A DNA stretch of 64,000 nt, from positions 95,106-159,105 of the forward strand of contig CP099606.1 of assembly GCA_024372625.1 (NCBI GenBank). The letters are read 5' to 3'. This DNA comes from Comamonadaceae bacterium OTU4NAUVB1 (GTDB taxonomy: Bacteria; Pseudomonadota; Gammaproteobacteria; Burkholderiales; Burkholderiaceae_C). This document shows positions 1 to 9,824 of this stretch, piece after piece. The first letter of the stretch is position 1; each line of letters opens with the position of its first letter. The notes under the pieces are model-generated. The model was given only the letters and a program-made list of their open reading frames with translations, was not told where the DNA came from and made no database searches. The position numbers were made by a program, and so were the translations under genes.

Positions 1-825
1 GCCGAGCACGCCGAGACCCAGGTAGGCCGCCGAGGACGTGGACAGCGCGATCAGCGCCAGCAGCGACGCCATCAGCGCCGGGACCAGCCACTGCCGCACG
101 AAGCCGGCGGCCATCGCGCGCCGGAAGAAGTACAGCAGCGAGAGGAAGGACAGCGCCAGCGTCCCGAACGAGGACGCCTCGGGCATCAGACCCACGACGC
201 GTTTGCTGTCGAGGATCTCGTCGTTCGTGAGCAGTGCGTAGGTGGCGGTGCGGAACAGGTCGAGCAGCGGCTCCAGCGGCACGTAGCGCGCGCAGAAGTC
301 GAGCACGCCGGTGAGCGCGGTGATCGCCGCGCCCAGGCACAGCGCGTTCAGGGCCCGTTCACGGCTCCCCGGTTCCGTGAGCAGGTCGGCGAAGGCGAAC
401 GTCGCGAGCACCGAAATGCTGATGTAGACGAACTGCGAGACGTTCTGCAGCGTCGGGCGCAGCAGCGCGAAATCCGCCTGCGAGACCGCGATGACGACGA
501 CCTCCCCGGCGAAGAAGCGCGGCATGAACAGCGTCGTGACGCTCGCCACGATCCAGAAGGCCAGCAGCAGCAGCGCGACAGAGGGCGTCAGGGCGGCGTC
601 CACGGCGCGGGCCAGGCCGCCCTTGCGGCCCAGTTGCCGCGCGATCACCAGCAACGCGACGATGGGCGCGGGGGTCAGCGTCAGGCCCGCCGTCAGGCTC
701 GTCGGTATCACCGCGAGCGAGCCGAACGGCAGCGACGCGAAGAACAGCGGCAGCAGCGCCTGCCGGTGACGCAGCGACACCCAGGCCACCAGGATCCAGA
801 AGACGGCGATCGGAACGGCTTCCAT
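1..825 (-). CDS. Wzy-like polysaccharide polymerase/ligase membrane protein (partial, C-terminus outside window)
   Basis: The frame opens with an ATG at 825 and runs off the left edge of the window, so 275 N-terminal residues are visible and the C-terminus is missing. The protein is a string of hydrophobic helices (for example LLPLFFASLPFG, IVALLVIA, VALLLLAFWIVASV, ALSFLSLLYFF) separated by short loops, as in O-antigen/exopolysaccharide polymerases and ligases of the Wzy/WaaL type. It starts 4 bp after the stop of the upstream glycosyltransferase on the same strand, so the two are probably co-transcribed. The class is inferred from topology and from the exopolysaccharide neighbourhood; no catalytic residue can be assigned with half the protein absent. 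Confidence 0.6.
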   Translation of the reverse strand, partial: MEAVPIAVFWILVAWVSLRHRQALLPLFFASLPFGSLAVIPTSLTAGLTLTPAPIVALLVIARQLGRKGGLARAVDAALTPSVALLLLAFWIVASVTTLFMPRFFAGEVVVIAVSQADFALLRPTLQNVSQFVYISISVLATFAFADLLTEPGSRERALNALCLGAAITALTGVLDFCARYVPLEPLLDLFRTATYALLTNDEILDSKRVVGLMPEASSFGTLALSFLSLLYFFRRAMAAGFVRQWLVPALMASLLALIALSTSSAAYLGLGVLG

Positions 826-829
826 GGCG

Positions 830-1948
830 TCAACCCGCGGCGGCCGGACCGGCCGGGGTGCCGGATCGGGCGGCGATCAGCGACGCGATGAGACCGCCCA
901 GGCGATCCCTGAAGACATCCATCCCGAACGAGCGCGCGTGGGCCTGCAGCACGGCGGGATCGAAGGCGTGGGCCATGGCCTCGAAACGCCCGATCGCCTC
1001 CATCATCGCCTCGGTCTTCTGTTCGTGGAAGAACAGGCCCGTGTGCCCCGCGACGACGGTCTCCAGCGCGCCACCCTTGGCGAACGCGACCACGGGCCGA
1101 CCGCTCGCCATCACCTCCAGCGGAACGATGCCGAAGTCCTCGACACCCGGAAACAGCAGCGCGCGGCAGCGCGAGAAGTGGCGCGTCATGGTCGCGTCGT
1201 CGACCGCGCCGAGGAACTCGACCGTCGGACCCGCCAGCCGCCTGAGCGCGGGGCCGGCGCCGGCCCCGATGACCGTCAGGCGCCGGCCCAGGCGCGTGCA
1301 CGCCTCGACCGCGATCTCGATCTTCTTGTAGGGCGTGATCTGGCCGGCGCACAGGTAGTGGTCGTCCACCACACCCGCCGGTGCGAAGCGCGACAGGTCG
1401 ACGGGGGGATGCACGACGTGGGCATCGCGGCGGTAATACCGGTTGATCCGGCGCGCCACGTACGCCGAATTGGCGATGAAGTGATCGACCCGGTGCGACG
1501 TGCTCACGTCCCACCGGCGCAATGCGGGCGCGGTCAGCGACATCAGCACCCGCGTCACCGGCCCGGCCGACGCCCGGTACTGGGGATACAGGTCCCAGAT
1601 GTAGCGCATGGGCGAGTGGCAGTAGCAGATGTGGATCGCGTCCGGTCCGGGAATGACGCCCTTGGCCGGACCGGCCTCGCTGGAGATCACGAGGTCGTAG
1701 CCGGTCAGGTCGAACGACTCCAGGGCATGCGGCATCAGCGGCAGCATCTTCTGGTAGTGCCGCCGTCCGCCGATCTTCTGCAGGAACGACGTCGTGATCC
1801 GGTGGCGCCGGAGCTTGTCCGAAATCGCGGCCTCGTCGCACACCAGCGTGAAGATGTCGGCCTCCGGATAGAGGTCGGACAGCACTTCGAGCACCTTCTC
1901 GCCGCCGCGCATGCCCACGAGCCAGTAATGGACCAGCGCGACCTTCAC
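830..1948 (-). CDS. glycosyltransferase family 4 (GT-B fold)
   Basis: A 372-residue cytoplasmic glycosyltransferase, a typical length for GT4 enzymes that add a nucleotide-sugar-derived residue to a lipid-linked repeat unit. The N-terminal half begins MKVALVHYWLVGMRGGEKV, with the usual glycine-rich acceptor-domain loop, and carries CHSPMRYIWD at about residues 110-119, a motif frequent in this subgroup. The C-terminal domain has the E-x7-E signature (E270 and E278 in PGVEDFGIVPLEVMASG) that contacts the donor sugar nucleotide. It lies directly upstream of the Wzy-like gene on the same strand and faces the divergent glycosyltransferase at 2364. Sugar specificity cannot be read from the sequence. 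Confidence 0.88.
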   Translation of the reverse strand: MKVALVHYWLVGMRGGEKVLEVLSDLYPEADIFTLVCDEAAISDKLRRHRITTSFLQKIGGRRHYQKMLPLMPHALESFDLTGYDLVISSEAGPAKGVIPGPDAIHICYCHSPMRYIWDLYPQYRASAGPVTRVLMSLTAPALRRWDVSTSHRVDHFIANSAYVARRINRYYRRDAHVVHPPVDLSRFAPAGVVDDHYLCAGQITPYKKIEIAVEACTRLGRRLTVIGAGAGPALRRLAGPTVEFLGAVDDATMTRHFSRCRALLFPGVEDFGIVPLEVMASGRPVVAFAKGGALETVVAGHTGLFFHEQKTEAMMEAIGRFEAMAHAFDPAVLQAHARSFGMDVFRDRLGGLIASLIAARSGTPAGPAAAG

Positions 1949-2363
1949 GGCACGGCTCTGGCGAGTCGGGAAGGCCGGTCGCCGGACGAGCCGGTCGCGC
2001 GGTCCGGAGTCAAACGCGGGAATTCCACGGTAGACATGGCGTTGCTCGATGCTTTAGGGCGCTGCGGATCGCCTGAAAATTGCATCGCACAAACGATGCC
2101 CACGACGACCGATGACCCCATGCGTGCTGATCTGAAATAACATGACACAATTAGTTCGCCTTGTAATTCTAATGGCTTCGTGTGCGACTCGGCACTGCCG
2201 GGTAGTAATTTTTTATTAACCTGTCGAAACGGAATTGGGTGGATTTTCACGGCTCCGATTCCAACCGACGCTATTTCTTTTTCATTCGGGATTCACGGTT
2301 CATCACGGCATTTCCAAAGCAGAACACAGACGGGAATTCGATCTTCCAGTTCAACGGACCACC
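1949..2363. other. 415-bp divergent intergenic region, AT-rich core
   Basis: This stretch separates two divergent glycosyltransferase genes and must hold both promoters. Its middle (about 2130-2300) is clearly richer in A and T than the flanking genes, with runs such as TTTTTTATTAACC. A perfect 6-bp inverted repeat, GCATCG and CGATGC with a 6-nt loop, sits at 2082-2099. No open frame here looks coding, and I could not place a convincing -35/-10 pair. Confidence 0.5.
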
Positions 2364-3332
2364 ATGAGAATTACCATCTGCACGCTGTTCGAGGACCACT
2401 ATCACTACGGGGTCGCCGGCCTCACCAATTCCCTCGTCGCCGCCGGCTACCACGGTACCGTGTGGGTCGGCCACCGGGGTCCGTTGCCCGCCTGGATGGC
2501 GAACCACGCGGAATTCGACGGTGATTTCTGCAGCCTGCGCGTGACCGAGACCGTGCAACTCCGGATGGTTCGGCTCAATCCGCCGGTCAGCCTGAATTAT
2601 CACAAGCCGACCTTCATGCTGGACGTGCTGAACACGTTCGAGCCCGGCGCCACGGCGGTGTGCTACATGGACCCGGACATGGTCGTGAAATGCCGGTGGT
2701 CGGCCATCGAGGCGTGGGTGCGGCCGGACGGCATCGCCCTGGTGGAGGACGCGAACGCGTCGTTGCCTTCCACGCACCCGAAGCGGGCGCGATGGGCGTC
2801 CTTCTTCGCCGCGCACGGCATGGTGCCCGGACGGGACATCGAGCGTTTCTACAACGCCGGCTTCGTGGGCATCTCGCGGGACCGGATCGCGGTCATCGAG
2901 ACCTGGCAACGGGTCTGCGCGCTCGTGGCGCGCCACAACGGCGGATCGCTGCAGCAACGCCGGGTCGGTCACAGCGACCACATCTTCCATTCGGCCGACG
3001 AGGACGCGTTGAACTTCACGCTCGGCCTGTGCGACGCACGGCTCGACGCGTGCGGCCCGGAGGCCATGGACCTGGCGCCCGGCGGCCAGCTGCTCTCTCA
3101 CGCCGTCGGCTCCGTCAAGCCGTGGGAAGGCCGGCACGTGCGGCGCGCGCTGCGCGGCGAGCCTCCGAACCTGGCGAGCCAGTCGTTCTACCGGTTCGCG
3201 ACCGGTCCCGTGGTGCCCTTCTCGCCGGTCAGGCTGATGAAGCGAAGGTGCTCGATGTGGATCGCCTCCGTGCTGGGCACCCTGATCTTCAGAAGAAAAG
3301 CAGGGCTGTCCCCGTCCTCTCACTCGGTCTGA
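2364..3332 (+). CDS. putative glycosyltransferase with DPD metal motif
   Basis: A 322-residue protein starting MRITICTLFEDHYHYGVAGL. The frame is open further upstream, but the ATG at 2364 begins the conserved beta-strand typical of a nucleotide-sugar-binding domain. The segment AVCYMDPDMVV (DPD at about 103-105) looks like the D-x-D motif that holds Mn2+ and the sugar nucleotide in GT-A enzymes, followed by YNAGFVGISRDR, a pattern seen in GT8/GT32-like transferases. It is the only glycosyltransferase of the locus on the plus strand, just upstream of the secreted glycoside hydrolase. The exact family and its donor are uncertain. Confidence 0.65.
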   Translation: MRITICTLFEDHYHYGVAGLTNSLVAAGYHGTVWVGHRGPLPAWMANHAEFDGDFCSLRVTETVQLRMVRLNPPVSLNYHKPTFMLDVLNTFEPGATAVCYMDPDMVVKCRWSAIEAWVRPDGIALVEDANASLPSTHPKRARWASFFAAHGMVPGRDIERFYNAGFVGISRDRIAVIETWQRVCALVARHNGGSLQQRRVGHSDHIFHSADEDALNFTLGLCDARLDACGPEAMDLAPGGQLLSHAVGSVKPWEGRHVRRALRGEPPNLASQSFYRFATGPVVPFSPVRLMKRRCSMWIASVLGTLIFRRKAGLSPSSHSV

Positions 3333-3436
3333 GCGCACCGCTTCGGCCTGGCGGTCGGCGCGAATCACCGAATCCGCGGTGATTCGCAAGTTGGCCGCGC
3401 GCAACGAATCACGCATCATCTTTTAGGAGCATTGAA

Positions 3437-4909
3437 ATGGTTTTCGGACATCCGATCGGCATGCGGGCGGTCCCTCCGGGGATCGCGGCGCGCGCGTCGC
3501 ACCGCGGCGGCTCGCACCTCAGGGTCTTCTCGGACGCGTGCCGGCGCGTCCTCGCCGTGCTCTCGCTCGTCGCCTGCGCGTCCTTCGGGGCGCACGCAGC
3601 GGACGGCACGAGCGGCAATCGCACGTTCGGCGATTCGGTGGGATTGGGCGTCAAGTTCATCCAGGGCCAGTCCCTGGACACCCTCCCGATGCTCAAGGAC
3701 CTCAAGGTCAAGTGGGCGCGCGAACACGTCAACTGGCGCGACATCGAGACCTCGCCCGGCACCTACGGCGCCCTGCCCGCCAACCTGCGCCGGCAGCTCG
3801 CCTACTACCGCGAGAACGACATCGGGCTGGTCGGCATCCTGACGCTCTCGCGCGCCGGGACCACGCCCACGTCGCCCGAGGAGATCGCCGTGGGTTCCAA
3901 CGCGGAAGCCTTCGGGCGCTTCGCGGCCCGGGCCGCGCAGCTGCTGAAGGCCGAGGGCGTGCGCTTCGTGCTGGAGGTCGGCAACGAGCCGCACAACTCT
4001 CACCTCGTCAAGGCATTGGGAGGCCAGTGGAACGGACGCCCCCCTTCCCCCTGGCTCGATCACTACGTGCAGATGGTCAATGCCGCGGTCAGGAACGTGA
4101 AGGCCGACGACCCGTCGGTCAAGGTACTCGCCGGCGACGACATGTGGGTCGTCGACTACTGGATGCTGGAAGCCGGACTCGACCCCCGCCTGGACGGCCT
4201 GACGGTGCATCCCTACGCCCGTGGCATCCCGGAGATCGCCGCGGTGGCCAACGACACCGACTGGGTGCGTCCGTTTGTGGCCGTCGACGCGGACCGCTCG
4301 CTCCAGTCGGGCGTGAAGCGCCTGCGTGCGGCGGCGCTCCAGAAGTTCGGCCGTCCCGTCGAGATCTGGATCACGGAGATGGGCTGGCCGGTGGCCGAGG
4401 GCGAGCGTGCCGTCGACAACGCGACGCCGGAGCGGACCGTCGCCTCCTACATCCCGCGTTCCTTCATCCTGGCGGCCGAGGCCGGTGTGGAGGGCTTCTG
4501 CTGGTTCTCCTCGCAGGACGCGGTCGACGGTCCCATGGGCCTGACCCGCAACGACTGGTCCCAGCGCCTGACCTACAGCGCCTTCCGCACCATGACCGAG
4601 CAGCTGGGCGACCTGAAGTTCGTGCACCGCCTGCAGGGAGAGAAAGGGACGGACGCCGCCGTGCAGGCGTTCCTCTTCGCCAACCGCGATCGCAGCGTGG
4701 TCGTGGCCTGGAACGCGCGCGGCACCGAGGACATGCAGTTCGTGCTTCCCCAGTACCGTCCCAACGACCTGGCGGTGATCGACCTCGTGGGCAATCGCAA
4801 GCTGGTCCCGGCCAGGAACCGGCGCTTCTCCGTGCCGATCAACGGCGAGCCGGTCTACATCCAGCTCTTCTCCCGCAGCGAGTGGGCATCGGCGTTCCGC
4901 ATCAAGTGA
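3437..4909 (+). CDS. secreted glycoside hydrolase (clan A TIM barrel, GH39/GH5-like)
   Basis: A 490-residue protein with a strong ribosome site (AGGAG at 3425-3429, 7 nt before the ATG). Basic residues followed by a hydrophobic stretch (about 36-55, ending ASFGAHAAD) form a signal peptide, so it acts in the periplasm or outside the cell. The mature part reads as a TIM barrel of clan GH-A: E184 in EVGNEPHN fits the acid/base and E314 in IWITEMGWP fits the nucleophile. In exopolysaccharide loci such enzymes trim or release the polymer during export, or free the cell from its own matrix. The substrate is unknown; GH39, GH5 and GH30 all remain possible. Confidence 0.75.
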   Translation: MVFGHPIGMRAVPPGIAARASHRGGSHLRVFSDACRRVLAVLSLVACASFGAHAADGTSGNRTFGDSVGLGVKFIQGQSLDTLPMLKDLKVKWAREHVNWRDIETSPGTYGALPANLRRQLAYYRENDIGLVGILTLSRAGTTPTSPEEIAVGSNAEAFGRFAARAAQLLKAEGVRFVLEVGNEPHNSHLVKALGGQWNGRPPSPWLDHYVQMVNAAVRNVKADDPSVKVLAGDDMWVVDYWMLEAGLDPRLDGLTVHPYARGIPEIAAVANDTDWVRPFVAVDADRSLQSGVKRLRAAALQKFGRPVEIWITEMGWPVAEGERAVDNATPERTVASYIPRSFILAAEAGVEGFCWFSSQDAVDGPMGLTRNDWSQRLTYSAFRTMTEQLGDLKFVHRLQGEKGTDAAVQAFLFANRDRSVVVAWNARGTEDMQFVLPQYRPNDLAVIDLVGNRKLVPARNRRFSVPINGEPVYIQLFSRSEWASAFRIK

Positions 4910-5056
4910 CGCGTCGCCCGTCCGCCGGCGCCGCCCCGTGGCCACGCTCCGCCGCCGGACCAATGCGCGCGGGCCCCTGTTCACGCGCCTTTTCCCGGGA
5001 GGCGTTTGCAGGATCGCGTGCGGGCGGATCGGTCGCGGACGGAGCGCATGGTCAGG

Positions 5057-6106
5057 CTACCGATCCGCGAAGTTGAGTTCGGCGGCGCGCTGCTGAGTGC
5101 CTAATGCCGCCGCCAGCGACGGCTGGCGCGCATCGGTCGCGTGCGTCCGACCCATGTCGTCCACCGACGTGAAGCCGAACAGGTCGGCGAAGGGCTTCAA
5201 CTTGGCGGCCGAACCGCGGGTGTAGATCACCTCGCGCGACTGCAGCGCGCCTATGATCAGGCCGTGGAGCCGACCCGTGACGATCCAGTGCGCGTGTCCG
5301 TAGGGCGCCAGCAGGCCGTCCGCGACGCCGTCCGAAACGATCAGACTGACCTCGACGGGGAGTTCCCGGTCGATCGTGGCGCCCAGCGCCCGGCAGAACG
5401 ACAGGCCGAAGTCCTCCCTCAGATCGTGCGAGACGATCAGCACGCGCTTCAGGCCTTCCCGCTCGTGGAGCCAGCGCAGCGCCGTCAGGATTTCCTTCGG
5501 ATCCTCGTTCCTGGATTCGCCGGAATCGATGCCCGGCGACACCAGGCAGGTGTCGGACGCGTTCAGGTCCGGTCGAAGCGGCAGGCAACCCTTCAGGAAC
5601 GCCAGGTCGCCCGTCTGCTTCATCTTGGCGGCCGAGGTCGGGAATTCGGCTTGCAACACGGACAACGACACGGCATCGCGCAGATTGATCTCCGTGCACC
5701 GGTCAAAGATCAGCTGGAAACAGAACTTCTTCCATCGCGACCGGATGGACGTGGCACCCGCCCCGACGACGGCCGCGCAATGCCCGCAGACGACCGCCCA
5801 GAAACAGACCGCCACGGTAAACGCCAGCCATCCGAGCGAGACCTCGTTGCGGATCGCATGGCCGCCGCCGATGCGGATGGAACTCCACAGGCAGGCCCGG
5901 AAGGCTCGCGCGGGATTGGCGCGGATCGGGACGATCTTCAGTCCGGCCGTCTCGAACTCCTCGCGAATCTTGTCGCTGGGCGTCTTGTAGGGCATCAGGA
6001 CGCACTGGCGGCCGTCCTGCACGAGGCGACGGCCCGCCGCGAGCGAGAGCATGGCATCGCCCAGATTCACGAAATCTCCTGGCAGCAGGACTGTCTTCAT
6101 TCTCAT
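5057..6106 (-). CDS. polysaccharide pyruvyl transferase family protein
   Basis: The frame is open back to 6256, but the first 50 residues of that longer version are low-complexity (PSPSSGPPSPPS) and the domain begins at MRMKTVLLPGDFVNLGDAML, so the ATG at 6106 (or 6100) is preferred; neither has a clear ribosome site. The 349 residues follow the PF04230 pattern: NLGDAML near the N-terminus, GGGHAIRNEV in the first third and VTGRLHGLIIGAL in the last third. This family adds pyruvyl ketals to polysaccharides such as succinoglycan or xanthan, giving negative charge. It ends the Wzc-side operon; the next gene leftwards is on the other strand. Confidence 0.78.
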   Translation of the reverse strand: MRMKTVLLPGDFVNLGDAMLSLAAGRRLVQDGRQCVLMPYKTPSDKIREEFETAGLKIVPIRANPARAFRACLWSSIRIGGGHAIRNEVSLGWLAFTVAVCFWAVVCGHCAAVVGAGATSIRSRWKKFCFQLIFDRCTEINLRDAVSLSVLQAEFPTSAAKMKQTGDLAFLKGCLPLRPDLNASDTCLVSPGIDSGESRNEDPKEILTALRWLHEREGLKRVLIVSHDLREDFGLSFCRALGATIDRELPVEVSLIVSDGVADGLLAPYGHAHWIVTGRLHGLIIGALQSREVIYTRGSAAKLKPFADLFGFTSVDDMGRTHATDARQPSLAAALGTQQRAAELNFADR

Positions 6107-6354
6107 TCGATGGGTCGCAAGGGATTCGGAAAACCGCGAAGGCGGCGATGGCGGACCCGACGACGGCGAGGGGTCTTCGGTGATCGGCACGCGGAGGTCG
6201 CCGACCGGGTCATCGGCGCCCGCCTTCGCGTTCGCCGCTTCGGCCGACCGGGGCACGCGTCGTGGTGGAACCGGGCGTCAGACACTGCCTGCCGGCCGGC
6301 GTCGATGCCAGGGCGACACGTCGCATGCGCCGTCACACGCCGACATCGGCCGGT

Positions 6355-8622
6355 TCATTGACCCTGCGCGATCCGTGGCGCGTCGGAGGGCGTCGGCACA
6401 TAGCGATAGCTCCGGTGCCGGTAGCAGTACCGGCTGTTGTAGCGCTTGTCCAGGTTCATGCCGTTGAACACCACGCCTTCGACGGCGCTTCCGACCTGGT
6501 TCAGGCGACGCACGCTTTCGTTGAGCTCGGCGAGCTGGCTGTGCTCGGCGCGTGCGACGAGCAGCACCACGTCGCAGGACAGCGCCACCGTCATCGCATC
6601 GGCGGCCACGAGCACCGGCGCGGCGTCGATGAGGACGACGTCGTAGTTCGCGGACAGGCGATCGAGCGTGCGCCGGAAACCGTCGGTCTCCAGCATGTCG
6701 GTCGGGAAATCGGGCAGGCGGCCGGTGGGCAGGAGGTCGAGATTCGGTCGCACGCCGGCGCGGATGACGTCTGCGTCACGGACCTGCCCGCTGAGCAGTT
6801 CGGACAGGCCCGGCGCGTTCTCCAGGCCGAATTCGAAGTTCTTGCGACCTCGGCGCAGGTCGGCATTGACGAGCAGCACACGCCGTCCGGATTGCGCCAG
6901 CACGGCGGCCAGGTTGCCGGCGACGAAGCTTTTCCCGACGCCCGGTGTCGCGCCCGTGATGAGGATCCGGTTGTTGACGGCCTGCTCCTGCAGTGCCCTC
7001 AACATGACCCGCAGGCTGCGCAGGGCCTCGATGGGCTCGCTGTGCGGGTACACATCGGCCAGGAGCGGCGAGCCGGACGCGGCGCCGGCACCACCCTGCT
7101 CCAGCAGCTTCTGCTGGGGCGCGTGAGGCAGCACGGCATACACGCTCAGGCCGGTCGACGACTCGATCTCGTCGGGATTGCGCACGCCGGGCTTGTTGCG
7201 CGTGCGCAGGATCGCCCAACCTGGGCCGGTCAGCAGACCGAGGGTCAACGCCAACGCCATGATGAGCGACTTCTGCGGTTTGACGGGCTCTTCGGCCAGC
7301 TCCGCCCGGTCGAGCAACCGGACGTTGCCGATCTTCCCTTCCTTCACCAGGCGCATCTGCAGCATGTTGTTCTGCATCGACTGGTAGAGCGCGCTGTTCA
7401 CGTTGACGTCGCGTTCCAGGCGCAAGGCATCGCGCTGGATGTTGGGCATGCTGGCGATGCGTGCATTGAGCGCCTTGAGCTCGCTCTGGACCGCGCCGAT
7501 CTGACGATCCAGCATCAGGGTCCGCGGGCTCTGGTCGGTGAAGTTGACTTCCGTGGCCCGGCGCTGCTGCTGCAGATCGAGCAGGCCGCCTTGCAGCGCC
7601 GCCGTCCGGGCGAGCCACACCTTCGCCTCTTCCTGGTAGGCGACGCTGCCGTTCTGGTTCCTGAACTTGGCGAAGGCGTCCTCGGATGCCTGCAATTGCC
7701 GCTCGAACACCGGCAATTGCGCATCGAGGAACGCCAATGTCTTCTCGGCTTCGGCGGACTTGCGCGCCATGTTCTGCGTGACGTACTGACGACCGATGGC
7801 ATTGAGCGACCACGTCAGGCGTTGCGGATCGGTGTCGTCGAGGACCACCGAGATGACGTTCGACTGCTTTCCCTGTTCGGTCAATTGCAGCCTGGACTGC
7901 AATTGCTCGATGGCACGCATGCGGGAAGCGACGGAGACGGTGAAGGCCGCGCCCGCCAGGCCATCGAGTCGCGTCATCACGATCTCGAATTCGCCGTCGG
8001 GCGTCGATTGCTTCAACGGCACGCCGACCTGGCCCTCGAGCGGGGTCGCGAGCAGCTTGTGGCGCACCAGGTAGCGGCCGTCGCCCCGCGCCAGCACGGT
8101 GAACGGACTGCTGTTCTCGAATGCCGCGGGCACCTGGAACCGCGCGACCTCGATGCGCTCGGTGCCGTGGACGTGATTCCCGAAACCCATGACACCGGGC
8201 TGCGACAGCGTCGTCGACATCCCGGCGAGCCAGGCGCCCACCACGGGCAGGTAGCGCGGGCGAGCGCTGATCCGCAATCCCACTTCGTCGACCGCCGCGC
8301 CCAGGACGAGCCGGGAGCCGAGCACCTGGATCTCGCCGGTGGCGGGTGTCTTGATGTCGAAGAGACCGGACGTCTCGTTGAGGAAGGTCTTGCTGTCGGG
8401 CGCGGACTCCTCGACCTGGATCAGCAGATTGCCCCGATAGACCGGCACGGCCAGTGTGACATAGAGCAGTCCGGCGACCAGCGCGAGCGCGACGATCGCG
8501 AGGATCGACCACTTGTGGTCGATGAGGATGTCCTTGTAATCCGACAGTCGCGGAACATTCTCCGATTCGACCACCAGGACGTCGGATTCATTGCGATGGG
8601 TCTGACGGATCACTGGATTCAT
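6355..8622 (-). CDS. Wzc/EpsB-type polysaccharide co-polymerase with BY-kinase domain
   Basis: A 755-residue inner-membrane protein of group 1 capsule/EPS systems that controls chain length and export. One transmembrane helix lies at about 39-60 (WSILAIVALALVAGLLYV), followed by a long periplasmic Wzz-like domain with a coiled-coil middle (about 250-430) and a second helix near SLIMALALTLGLLTG. The cytoplasmic tyrosine autokinase has Walker A (GATPGVGKS, 557-565), Walker A' (VLLVNADLRR, about 582-591) and Walker B (VVLIDAAPV, 661-669). The C-terminal tyrosine cluster has Y728, Y732, Y734, Y739 and Y741. It lies between the GT4 and pyruvyltransferase genes. No outer-membrane Wza partner is in the window. 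Confidence 0.93.
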   Translation of the reverse strand: MNPVIRQTHRNESDVLVVESENVPRLSDYKDILIDHKWSILAIVALALVAGLLYVTLAVPVYRGNLLIQVEESAPDSKTFLNETSGLFDIKTPATGEIQVLGSRLVLGAAVDEVGLRISARPRYLPVVGAWLAGMSTTLSQPGVMGFGNHVHGTERIEVARFQVPAAFENSSPFTVLARGDGRYLVRHKLLATPLEGQVGVPLKQSTPDGEFEIVMTRLDGLAGAAFTVSVASRMRAIEQLQSRLQLTEQGKQSNVISVVLDDTDPQRLTWSLNAIGRQYVTQNMARKSAEAEKTLAFLDAQLPVFERQLQASEDAFAKFRNQNGSVAYQEEAKVWLARTAALQGGLLDLQQQRRATEVNFTDQSPRTLMLDRQIGAVQSELKALNARIASMPNIQRDALRLERDVNVNSALYQSMQNNMLQMRLVKEGKIGNVRLLDRAELAEEPVKPQKSLIMALALTLGLLTGPGWAILRTRNKPGVRNPDEIESSTGLSVYAVLPHAPQQKLLEQGGAGAASGSPLLADVYPHSEPIEALRSLRVMLRALQEQAVNNRILITGATPGVGKSFVAGNLAAVLAQSGRRVLLVNADLRRGRKNFEFGLENAPGLSELLSGQVRDADVIRAGVRPNLDLLPTGRLPDFPTDMLETDGFRRTLDRLSANYDVVLIDAAPVLVAADAMTVALSCDVVLLVARAEHSQLAELNESVRRLNQVGSAVEGVVFNGMNLDKRYNSRYCYRHRSYRYVPTPSDAPRIAQGQ

Positions 8623-8729
8623 GCGACAAGTTGAGTATCAGGAACCGACGCGGAAGGCCGGCGTTCGAGCGTAGATCATCGCGTGCATCTGTGGGCGATG
8701 ACTTTGCCGCTGCCGTGTGATCGGACGAT

Positions 8730-9812
8730 TCAAACATGGGAGACGGCATAGCAATTAAGAAGTTTCTGCCGGAAGGCCGAAGACTCGAATCGCGCGCGCG
8801 CGCTCGCCCTCGCATTCCGCCCGATGCGATGCCTGAGCGTGGCATCGTCGATCAACTGCGCGATGGTCCGGACCATCTCTTCCTCGGACGCGCAAAGGAA
8901 CCCCGTCTTCCCGTGCTCGACGACGTAGCGATGCTGGGGACAATCCAGCACGACGCTCGGCAACCCGGCGGCGAGCGCCTGGATCAGCGGCAACGGATAC
9001 CCCTGGGTCTTTCGGGGGACCACGTAGATCCAGCCCCTCGACAGCTTGTCCGCATGGACCAGGCGATCGCCGACCTCCGTGATCCGGACACCGGCCGCCT
9101 GGAAGCACTCCGTCATCGCGGCCGATGCGTCACCCAGCCATTCGAAGCCGATCCTCAGCTCCTCCGCGCTCAGCAGCACGGCGATCTGCGCGAGGTTGTC
9201 GGCAGTTCGTCGGTCGGCATCGCCGCCACCGCTGAGGACGGTCGGACTCGCCGACTCATTGCGCGGACCATTGAGGAAGGCCTCGTCCACCGGACTGCCC
9301 ACCAGGTAGGTCGAGCCCCATGGCTCGGGCGGAAACGTCGCGTTGGCGGCCGCCTTCATGGGAAGCATGAGCGAGCGTGCGGCGTTGGCGCGCCGCCCAT
9401 GACTCAATGGGAGGGTCGTGATTGAGCAGGAGTCGAGCGCGGAATAGACGACCTTCGATCTTGCGCCCGAATTCCTCAGGGCGAGCAGACCGATCACGTA
9501 AGAAGTGATGCCATGCAGGTGCAATGTGGAGGGCGGGCGTTCTGCGATCTCTCGGCAGCAGGCACGGTAGAAATTCCAGAATTTGAAATTCGCCTTACCA
9601 TTTTTTACAAGCACCAGCGCGGCGTGCTCACGCAATGACTGAATGCCGTTCGAGCCGCTTCGATCGTCGATCGCCACGATCGTCTGGCGATGTCCGCTGC
9701 CCGACAGTTCGCAGGTCGCAGCCGCGAGGAAACTGCGCACCTTGTCGGTGGAATTGAATACCAGGTGCAATGTTCTGGACGAGGCGCCCGAATGGGAAGG
9801 CATTGAGGCCAT
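8730..9812 (-). CDS. glycosyltransferase family 4-like protein
   Basis: A 360-residue protein whose C-terminal half has the GT4 donor-domain pattern: GGGDADRRTADN, then YVVPRKTQGYPLPLIQALAA, where the usual first glutamate of E-x7-E is replaced by Q or T, and GLPSVVLDCPQHRYVVEHGKTGF. The N-terminal half is less conserved. It sits 12 bp after the sugar transferase stop and about 100 bp before wzc, all on the minus strand, so it probably acts on the second or a later sugar of the repeat unit. The altered E-x7-E position is a mild oddity that may change the catalytic geometry. The family call is good; the specificity is unknown. Confidence 0.75.
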   Translation of the reverse strand: MASMPSHSGASSRTLHLVFNSTDKVRSFLAAATCELSGSGHRQTIVAIDDRSGSNGIQSLREHAALVLVKNGKANFKFWNFYRACCREIAERPPSTLHLHGITSYVIGLLALRNSGARSKVVYSALDSCSITTLPLSHGRRANAARSLMLPMKAAANATFPPEPWGSTYLVGSPVDEAFLNGPRNESASPTVLSGGGDADRRTADNLAQIAVLLSAEELRIGFEWLGDASAAMTECFQAAGVRITEVGDRLVHADKLSRGWIYVVPRKTQGYPLPLIQALAAGLPSVVLDCPQHRYVVEHGKTGFLCASEEEMVRTIAQLIDDATLRHRIGRNARASARARFESSAFRQKLLNCYAVSHV

Positions 9813-9824
9813 GGGTGGCCGGAC

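Noticed and set aside
1945..2250. 101-residue minus-strand frame in the EPS divergent promoter
   Set aside because: No ribosome site, no resemblance, crosses the AT-rich promoter region and overlaps the GT4 start.
6262..8634. 790-residue open frame on the plus strand
   Set aside because: It is antisense to the wzc-like kinase, rich in Arg, His, Gln and Leu, and shows no domain; a third-position GC artefact.
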